A stretch of 64,000 nt of DNA from Thiohalocapsa sp963695445 (GTDB lineage Bacteria; Pseudomonadota; Gammaproteobacteria; Chromatiales; Chromatiaceae), in the NCBI GenBank assembly GCA_963695445.1, contig CAVOGV010000054.1, positions 23,519-87,518 of the forward strand. The letters are read 5' to 3'. The translations under genes and the position numbers were made by a program. This document shows, in pieces, positions 57,683 through 64,000 of the stretch; within the stretch, counting starts at the first letter, position 1; each line of letters opens with the position of its first letter. The notes under the pieces were generated by a model that saw nothing but the letters and a program-made list of their open reading frames with translations, searched no databases and was not told the DNA's origin.

Positions 57683-58231
57683 TCACTGCCGCATCGCCGC
57701 GAGCGCCGGCGTCAGCCACATCAATGCGGCATCCGCCTCGTTCTTGGGTTCTTCGGCTGAGAGCATCACCACCCCATCGTCCAACCGCCAGACGAGCACG
57801 CCCTCGCCGACCGGCATCAACGGTGCCCCGAGGCCGGTGCGCAGGCTCGTTGCTAGCGTGTCGTGATAGCGCGCGCGGTAGTCGAGCTGCATCGCATTGA
57901 GGGTGCCGTCGTCGTAGAAGAGCGTGGCCCTGCGCGCGGGCAGCCCGTTGAACGAGGCAATCTCGGCCGCGCAAACGCGGACGCCGAAGGGCGTGCTCTG
58001 GTCGCCGCACTGGAACGCGACCTTTGGAAACTGTTCGGTGATGTCGGCCTCCGTCACCGCCGAATTGAGGCGGTCGTAGCCGATGTTGAAGCTCGCCGCG
58101 CCGAGCACATGCAGGATAAACAGATCGCTGCGGCGTTTGCCGTCATCGGTAAACATCAGCCAGGTGAACGGACCAGCGATCAGCGCCAAGGACAGGATGA
58201 GTTTGTAGGTGCGGGGGATTTTGAGGTTCAT
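57683..58231 (-). CDS. Membrane-anchored protein of unknown function (182 aa)
   Basis: I do not recognise this protein. It has one N-terminal membrane helix (LILSLALIAGPFTWLMF) and a soluble domain outside with two or three cysteines (VAFQCGDQSTPFGVRVCAAE) and alternating strands (RRATLFYDDGTLNAMQLDYR, EGVLVWRLDDGVVMLSAEE). The ATG at 58231 places the helix at residue 10. It is divergent from mutS. The gap of 194 bases to the next gene downstream shows nothing. Confidence 0.6.
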   Translation of the reverse strand: MNLKIPRTYKLILSLALIAGPFTWLMFTDDGKRRSDLFILHVLGAASFNIGYDRLNSAVTEADITEQFPKVAFQCGDQSTPFGVRVCAAEIASFNGLPARRATLFYDDGTLNAMQLDYRARYHDTLATSLRTGLGAPLMPVGEGVLVWRLDDGVVMLSAEEPKNEADAALMWLTPALAAMRQ

Positions 58232-58353
58232 AAAGGCGCGGATTGCGTCGGCGAGCCGGCTGAAGCCGGCGTACCCAAGGTGAGTTTGACGTCTATCGGG
58301 TCGCGCATTGTAGACCCTCGGCGCCGGTAATGGACGAATGATACCCTTCACCG

Positions 58354-61021
58354 ATGAGCAAGACCGCCACCAATCCCGATTCGAGCGAACCTGCCAACGC
58401 AACCCCGAGCGACGTTCCCACCGCAGCGGAGCACACGCCGATGATGCAGCAATATTTGCGCATCAAGGCGGAGCATCCGGGCCTGCTGCTGTTCTATCGG
58501 ATGGGCGACTTCTACGAACTGTTCTACGACGACGCCGAGCGCGCCGCCGCCTTGCTCGACATCACGCTGACCAAGCGCGGCCAATCCGCCGGGCGGCCGA
58601 TCCCGATGGCCGGTGTGCCCTATCACGCCGCCGAGGGCTATCTGGCCAAGCTCGTCCGGCACGGTGTCTCCGTGGCCATCTGCGAGCAGATCGGCGACCC
58701 CGCCAAGTCCAAGGGACCCGTCGAGCGCGAGGTGGTGCGGGTGGTGACCCCCGGCACGCTGACCGACGAGGCGCTGCTCGATGAGCGTCGCGAAAACCTG
58801 CTGTGCGCGGTTGCCGAGGACACAGCCGGCGCCGAGCGATTCGGCATCGCCGTGCTGGAACTCGCCAGCGGGCGCTTTTCGGTGCTGGAACTCGAGACGA
58901 CCGAGTCGCTAGCCGCGGAACTCGAACGCCTGCGGCCCGCCGAGCTGCTGCTGGGCGAAGACAGCCGTCTACCGGAGCGCATGACCGCCGCTGGGCCACG
59001 GTCCGGCATCGGCATCGCGCGTCGCCAGGTCTGGTTATTCGACGCCGACAGCGCCGAGCGGCTGCTGTGCGATCAGTTCGGCACCCGCGACCTGGGCGGC
59101 TTCGGTTGCGCGGACCTGCGCCTCGCCATCGGAGCCGCGGGCTGCCTGCTGCAGTACGTCAAAGACACGCAACGCGCCGCCCTGCCCCACCTGCGCGGCC
59201 TCAGCACCGAGCGCCGCGACGACGCGGTGATCCTGGACGCCGCCACGCGGCGCAACCTGGAATTGGTCGCAACCCTCGGCAGCGACGGCTCGGATCAACA
59301 CACCCTGGCCGGCATCATGGACCGCACCGCCACCGCCATGGGGGCGCGTTTGCTGCGACGTTGGATCAGCCGCCCCCTGCGCGATCCAGTCGCGATCCAA
59401 GACCGGCACGACGCCATCGAGGCACTAACGCTGGGCCGTGCCTTTGCCGGTCTGCGCGAGGAACTCGCCGCCATTGCCGATCTGGAGCGGATCATCTCAC
59501 GCATCGCCCTCGGCTCTGCGCGACCGCGGGATCTCGCCGCGCTGCGCGACGGCCTCGAGCAGCTGCCGGCCCTACACGCCGGGCTGTCGGGGCTGGAGAG
59601 CGCGCTACTGCGCAGCCTGGACGCGGACCTCGGCGAGCATCCCGATCCGCGCGCCCTACTCGCCAGCGCGCTGATCGAAACCCCACCGATGCTGATCCGT
59701 GACGGCGGTGTCATCGCCCGCGGTTACGATGCCGAGCTCGACGAACTCCGCGACCTGGCCGAGCACGGCGACCGCTTTCTGCTCGATCTGGAACAGCGCG
59801 AGCGCGAGCGCACCGGCATCAGTACGCTCAAGGTCAGCTATAACCGCGTGCACGGCTACTACATCGAGATCGGCCGCAGCCACGCTGACCGCGTGCCGGA
59901 CGACTACCAACGCCGGCAGACGCTAAAGGGCGCCGAGCGCTACATCACGCCGGAGCTGAAACGCTTCGAGGATCAGGTGTTGAGCGCCCGTGAACGCGCG
60001 CTGGCCAGGGAAAAGGCACTCTATGAGGCGTTGCTCGAGCAGCTACGGGCCGATCTCGCACCGTTGCAGACCAGTGCCGCGGCCATCGCCACGCTGGACG
60101 TGCTATGCAATCTGGCGGAGCGCGCCGACCGGCTCGACTGGACCCGCCCGCAACTGTGCGACCGAGCCGCTGATCGAGATCGACGACGGCCGCCACCCGG
60201 TGGTGGAGCAAGTCGGCGCCAGCGCCGGGCGCGAGCCCTTCGTCGCCAACGGCGTGCGCTTCGACGACCAGCGCCGGGTACTGATCATCACCGGCCCGAA
60301 CATGGGCGGCAAGTCCACCTACATGCGCCAGATCGCGCTGATCGTGCTGATGGCCTACGCCGGCAGCTTCGTCCCCGCGCGTCACGCCCGCATCGGCCCG
60401 GTCGACCGCATCTTCTCGCGCATCGGCGCCGCCGACGACCTGGCCGGCGGCCGCTCGACCTTCATGGTGGAGATGGAGGAGACCGCCAACATCCTGCACA
60501 ACGCCAGCGAGCGCAGCCTGGTGTTGATGGACGAGATCGGCCGCGGCACCAGCACCTTCGACGGGCTGTCGTTGGCCTGGGCCTGCGCCGTCGAACTGGC
60601 CACCCGCACCCGCGCCTTCACGCTGTTCGCGACCCACTACTTCGAGCTGACGACCCTGCCGGACGAGTACGCCGGCATGGCCAACCTGCACCTGGACGCG
60701 GTCGAGCACGGCGAGCGCATCGTGTTCTTGCATGCGGTGCGCGAAGGCCCGGCAAATCAGAGCTACGGGCTGCAGGTGGCGGCACTGGCGGGGGTGCCGG
60801 CGGCGGTGATCGAGCGGGCCAGAGAGCGGCTGCGAGAATTGGAAGAGGCCGCCCACAACCAATCCAGCCGCACCGACGCGCCGCGGGAGATGGCACAAAT
60901 GAGCCTGTTCGCACCGGAACCGCCGAGCCCGGCACTGCAATCCCTGCGCGATCTCGACCCCGACCAACTGAGCCCGCGCCAGGCGCTGGAAACGCTGTAT
61001 CGACTCAAGACGATGCTCTGA
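58354..61021 (+). CDS. mutS: DNA mismatch repair protein MutS, one frameshift
   Basis: About 888 residues. It binds mismatched DNA and starts repair with MutL. The mismatch-binding Phe is in LLFYRMGDFYELF. The middle has YITPELKRFEDQVLSARERA. The ATPase has the Walker A loop TGPNMGGKSTYMRQ, the signature STFMVEMEETANIL, and Walker B LVLMDEIGRGTSTFDG, with the switch THYFELT. The frame shifts near 60165 by one extra base, between LDWTRPQLCD and EPLIEIDDGRHPVVE. A housekeeping gene with a single-base shift is most likely a sequencing error. If real, the strain would be a mutator. Confidence 0.95.
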
Positions 61022-61056
61022 TTCAGCATTCAGGACGATGACCAAATGAGGACTTC

Positions 61057-62052
61057 ATGGGGACTTCAACACGCGAAATCGGCATCGACTTTCTGCGCGC
61101 AGCCAGCATCCTTTACATCGTCGGCTATTGGCATCTGATCCCTTACACCGAGGCGCTGCCCGGTTACGCCAATCTGTATACCGAAGCGCTGAAATACATC
61201 ACCCTGGCGACCTTCGTCTTCTGCTCGGGATTCCTGCTGGCAAGACAGCCAGTCAGTCTGGGCCTTGCGGACCTGCGGTCCTTCTACAGCCGCCGACTGC
61301 TGCGCATCTATCCACTTTATCTGCTGGCCCTGGTGCTGTTTCTGGTCGCCGCCATCGCGCCGGCCGCACAGCTGCTGGACGGCGCCTTGCTGATCTCGAT
61401 GTTCCAGCCGCCGCCATTACCGACGCTCTGGTTCATCACCATGATTATGCTGTTCTATGTGGCGGCACCGCTGCTGATCCGAACCGCTGACCAAGGGGCT
61501 TGGAGCCTGGTACCCGCGATCGGCGTGTTTGGCGCGATGGTCGCCGCGCACCAGTGGCTGCACCCGATCGACCTGCGCCTGCTGTTGTACTGGCCGATCT
61601 TCGTCATCGCCATCCTGTACCAACGGCAACCCCAGCTGCGCGGCTGGTTGGAGCAGCGCCGCATGCTCCTGCTGTTGTTACTGATACCGGCGCTGATTGT
61701 CTGCCGCGGGTTCAACGAATGGTCGATGATCGGCGTGGCCCGCGCCTTTCCGATCGCGCTGATCGGCACGCTGGTGCTCTTCATTTACGCCCCGGTCATC
61801 GCACGACCGCTGCATGCCGGCAGCGTGACCTTTCTCGCCTACACCGGATTCGGCCTGTACCTATTCCATCGCGTGGTCTTCAAGGCGGCAATCGGGTTGT
61901 ATTTCCCCGCGGAAGGCTGGAATCAGCTGCTCTACCTGTTGTTCCTTGTGCTGCCGCTGACGCTCTTGATCGCCTACGTGATCCAGTCCGGCTACGATCG
62001 CGGATTGAAGGCATGGGAGCGACGACGTCGCGCGGAGCGCAGAGTTTCCTGA
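61057..62052 (+). CDS. Acyltransferase family 3 membrane protein (OafA-like)
   Basis: A 331-residue protein with about ten membrane helices. It begins with the family motif IGIDFLRAASILYIVGYWHL and has FYSRRLLRIYPLYLLALVLF and LPTLWFITMIMLFYV. OafA-type enzymes transfer acetyl or other acyl groups to exported sugars, such as lipopolysaccharide or capsule. ATGAGGACTTC precedes the ATG. It lies 35 bases after mutS, so it may be co-transcribed. The sugar target is unknown. Confidence 0.85.
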   Translation: MGTSTREIGIDFLRAASILYIVGYWHLIPYTEALPGYANLYTEALKYITLATFVFCSGFLLARQPVSLGLADLRSFYSRRLLRIYPLYLLALVLFLVAAIAPAAQLLDGALLISMFQPPPLPTLWFITMIMLFYVAAPLLIRTADQGAWSLVPAIGVFGAMVAAHQWLHPIDLRLLLYWPIFVIAILYQRQPQLRGWLEQRRMLLLLLLIPALIVCRGFNEWSMIGVARAFPIALIGTLVLFIYAPVIARPLHAGSVTFLAYTGFGLYLFHRVVFKAAIGLYFPAEGWNQLLYLLFLVLPLTLLIAYVIQSGYDRGLKAWERRRRAERRVS

Positions 62053-62141
62053 CGCCTCGATTCATGCGGCATGCGGCGGCAGCTGATTAGCTGGCGATGG
62101 CGAGGGTGTTGGCGATCGAGTCGATGCCTCAGGCGGGCCAA

Positions 62142-62213
62142 GCGCCGAGGGCCTTGGGCCGCTCCACAACAAGTTTGCGAAATTTGCGGCACTCGGCACT
62201 CGGCGCTCGGCCC
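62142..62213. repeat. Heptamer-armed hairpin element, copy B4
   Basis: The left arm (62142-62160) reads GCGCCGAGGGCCTTGGGCC. The inverted arm (62188-62213) is made of heptamers GGCACTC, GGCACTC, GGCGCTC, GGCCC. It lies between the convergent ends of the acyltransferase (62052) and the PP2C gene (62264). Confidence 0.75.
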
Positions 62214-62263
62214 TTCCAACGGCGGGCACGCTATCGCCGTGTCATTCGATGCATCTGCACGAT

Positions 62264-63052
62264 TCAGCGCACAATGTCAGTTTCGTCGCTGTCGCCCAAC
62301 GCGCGTACGCGGGCCAGCACCAGCGTGATGTTGTCCGCGCCGCCGTTCGCGCAGGCTCGATGCACCAATGCCTCAGCGGCGACGCCGAGGTCGCCCTGGA
62401 CGGACGACAACATCGATTGCAGTTCATCGTCTGACACCATACCGGAGAGGCCATCGGTGCAGAATAAATAGAGATCGCCGACGGCGAGCGCAGTGACCGC
62501 TGTCTCCGCCACCACGTGCGGCGCAACAGAGCCGACCGCCCGTGTCAGCACATGCTGATTGATGCCGTAGCGGCGAGCCTCGGAAAGATTCGGGAAAAAG
62601 CCCTGATCCACGACTTCCTGGATAAAGGAGTGGTCTCGGGTCAACTGCACCAGTTGCCGATCACGCAGCCGATAGAGGCGTGAATCGCCCACATGGGCAT
62701 GGGTCAGCCAGGTGTTGCCGAAGTACCCGATCACCACCGTCGTACCCATGCCCGCGCAGTCCGGCCATTGACGAACATGCTCCAGGATGGCGGCGTTGGC
62801 TTCATCCACCGCCGCCTGTGCGAGCTGGGATGCCGGCCCGGGTTCGCTACGCGACGGCGCCTGCCGCACGAAGCGCTGACAGATGGCGTCGGCCGCGATG
62901 CGGCTGGCGAGATTGCCGGAACTGGCGCCGCCGATGCCGTCGGCGATGACGGCGACGCCGGTCTCCTCGTCCACGGCAACGGAATCCTCGTTGCGCGCTC
63001 GCACCCTTCCGCGATCGGTGCGCCACGCAAAATCAACCTGCGCACTTGTCAT
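62264..63052 (-). CDS. PP2C-type serine/threonine phosphatase
   Basis: A 262-residue cytoplasmic phosphatase that removes phosphate from Ser or Thr of proteins, using two metal ions. All PP2C motifs are present: GRVRARNEDSVAV, VAVIADGIGG, GMGTTVVIGY, THAHVGDSRLYRL, LTRDHSF, LFCTDGLSGMV and GGADNITLVL. It belongs to the bacterial Stp/PrpC group, which often acts with a Hanks-type kinase; none is encoded in the window. Confidence 0.92.
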   Translation of the reverse strand: MTSAQVDFAWRTDRGRVRARNEDSVAVDEETGVAVIADGIGGASSGNLASRIAADAICQRFVRQAPSRSEPGPASQLAQAAVDEANAAILEHVRQWPDCAGMGTTVVIGYFGNTWLTHAHVGDSRLYRLRDRQLVQLTRDHSFIQEVVDQGFFPNLSEARRYGINQHVLTRAVGSVAPHVVAETAVTALAVGDLYLFCTDGLSGMVSDDELQSMLSSVQGDLGVAAEALVHRACANGGADNITLVLARVRALGDSDETDIVR

Positions 63053-63098
63053 GACGCGCCCCGAGTGACCGGCTACCGCCTCAACTGCCGCTGCGAGG

Positions 63099-63824
63099 CT
63101 ATTTTCCGTTCTTCTCCAACAGCGCGGCGAGTTTCTTCGGCTCTACATAGCCAGGGATCATCTCGCCGTTGTCGAGCACGATGGCGGGCGTACCACGAAT
63201 CCCCATCAGTTCGCCAAGCGCCATTTGCTTCTCGACCGGGTTGGCGCACTTTTCGCTGTCAACCTTTTCACCGTTCTTGGCGTCGGTCAGAGCCTTTTGC
63301 TGGTCGTCGGAACACCAGACCGCGACGGCCTTGTCGTAGGACGGCGTGTTGAGGCCGGTACGCGGATAGAACATGTATCGCACGCTAATGCCCTCGTCGG
63401 CATAGGCACCGATCTGCTGATGCAGCTTTCGGCAATAGCCGCAGTCGATATCCGTGAAGACGTTGATGGTGTGCCTGCTGTTGGGGGCGTCGAACACGAT
63501 CATGTTGTCCTCGCCGAGGGTGTCGATGGCGCGCAACCGGGCCTTTCCGCGGGCGCTCTCAGTGATGTCCTCGCGGGTCTTGAGGTCGACGATGGCACCG
63601 TCGATCAGGAACCGACCATCGCCGGTGACGAACATCACCTGCGGGCCGATCTCGACCTGATACAGACCTTCGACCTGAGTCGGCTGCACGCTGGTGGGCT
63701 TGTATTCCGGCAGCACCTTGGACAGGGCCGCGCGAATGTTGGCGGCCTCGTCCGCGAATGCGGACGAGGTGGCGAGCGTCAGCGCAACAACGGCCGCCGA
63801 CAGGAATCCGATCTGCTTGGTCAT
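63099..63824 (-). CDS. dsbC: Thiol:disulfide isomerase DsbC
   Basis: A 241-residue periplasmic protein that corrects wrong disulfide bonds. It has a signal peptide (FLSAAVVALTLATSSAFA), an N-terminal dimerisation domain (PEYKPTSVQPTQVEGLYQVE), and a thioredoxin fold with the CGYC active site in VFTDIDCGYCRKLHQQ. Two further cysteines (WCSDD, KCANP) and the cis-proline strand RGTPAIVLDNGEMIPGYVEP are as in the family. The ATG at 63824 has GGAAG upstream; an ATG 15 bases earlier is the alternative. Confidence 0.93.
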   Translation of the reverse strand: MTKQIGFLSAAVVALTLATSSAFADEAANIRAALSKVLPEYKPTSVQPTQVEGLYQVEIGPQVMFVTGDGRFLIDGAIVDLKTREDITESARGKARLRAIDTLGEDNMIVFDAPNSRHTINVFTDIDCGYCRKLHQQIGAYADEGISVRYMFYPRTGLNTPSYDKAVAVWCSDDQQKALTDAKNGEKVDSEKCANPVEKQMALGELMGIRGTPAIVLDNGEMIPGYVEPKKLAALLEKNGK

Positions 63825-63857
63825 GGATACTTCCGTCATGGGTACTTACTCTAGGAA

Positions 63858-64000
63858 TCAATCTCGAAAATTTTGGAACTGGAGTGGCCGCTCCCAGTCG
63901 CTCGCCTTCAGGTGCGCGATCGCCTGCTGCAGGTCATCGCGATTCTTCCCCGTGACGCGCAACTGATCGCCCTGGACTTGCGCCTGGACCTTGAGCTTGG
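63858..64000 (-). CDS. yajQ: C-terminal end of YajQ family nucleotide-binding protein (5' end outside window)
   Basis: The minus strand gives the last 46 residues of a protein whose start is beyond the right edge. It reads KLKVQAQVQGDQLRVTGKNR, then DDLQQAIAHLKASDWERPLQ, then FQNFRD. The VQGDQLRVTGKNRDDLQ stretch and the QFQNFRD end are diagnostic for YajQ, a small nucleotide-binding protein that in some species binds cyclic di-GMP. It stands just upstream of dsbC on the same strand, with its stop about 35 bases before the dsbC start. Confidence 0.88.
   Translation of the reverse strand, partial: KLKVQAQVQGDQLRVTGKNRDDLQQAIAHLKASDWERPLQFQNFRD

Overview
This window is GC-rich chromosomal DNA, most likely from a gammaproteobacterium related to the purple sulfur bacteria (Chromatiales). 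That placement is an inference from gene content: pyruvate phosphate dikinase, PhaB, a FimV-type LysM domain, DsbC, YajQ, MutS, an SSS symporter-kinase, and many PAS/GGDEF-type sensors. No rRNA, tRNA or CRISPR array was seen.

Layout. 0-4 kb: the tail of a CheB/CheR-PAS sensor, then a badly broken PAS-GGDEF-EAL gene. 4-12 kb: ppdK, a lytic transglycosylase, an unknown protein, and an ATP-grasp ligase next to an isoaspartyl peptidase. 12-17 kb: a coupled operon of a small membrane protein, a symporter-histidine kinase, a lone receiver and a CBS/DUF294 protein. 17-29 kb: YfdX, a LysM-ClC chloride channel fusion, a double cupin, a CDF exporter, an ammonium transporter with a recognisable sigma-54/NtrC control region, a Cache protein, phaB, a PLDc_N mini-protein, a lipid kinase and a metallophosphoesterase. 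29-36 kb: a BvgS-like hybrid kinase overlapping a receiver-kinase, then a spermidine-synthase-like membrane protein. 36-40 kb: a tandem array and a coupled three-gene operon of exported proteins (thioredoxin-like, beta-propeller, Tat nitrilase). 40-50 kb: a Phd/VapC-type toxin-antitoxin pair, a giant gene joining two lipase-like hydrolases to a CHAT caspase-like protease, a class A beta-lactamase and a HlyD-type pair. 50-58 kb: a sulfatase and an Asp-nucleophile hydrolase divergent from an AraC regulator, a RAYT/REP element and small exported proteins. 58-64 kb: mutS, an acyltransferase, a PP2C phosphatase, dsbC and yajQ.

Two things run through the whole window. First, the spacers carry dispersed hairpin elements whose arms are short tandem repeats: five copies with a hexamer (CGACAA-type) arm and four with a heptamer (GGGCCGA-type) arm. 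Several sit directly after gene stop codons or between convergent genes. Second, many genes, including housekeeping ones such as mutS and ppdK, are broken by single-base shifts. Nearly all are one extra base, often in a short homopolymer, so I read most as sequencing error and annotate those genes as single units. The GGDEF-EAL gene near the left edge is damaged far more heavily and may be a true pseudogene.

The strongest candidate for an undescribed system is the two-lipase/CHAT-protease gene at 41.4-46.9 kb, beside the toxin-antitoxin pair. The LysM-ClC fusion and the two hairpin families come next.
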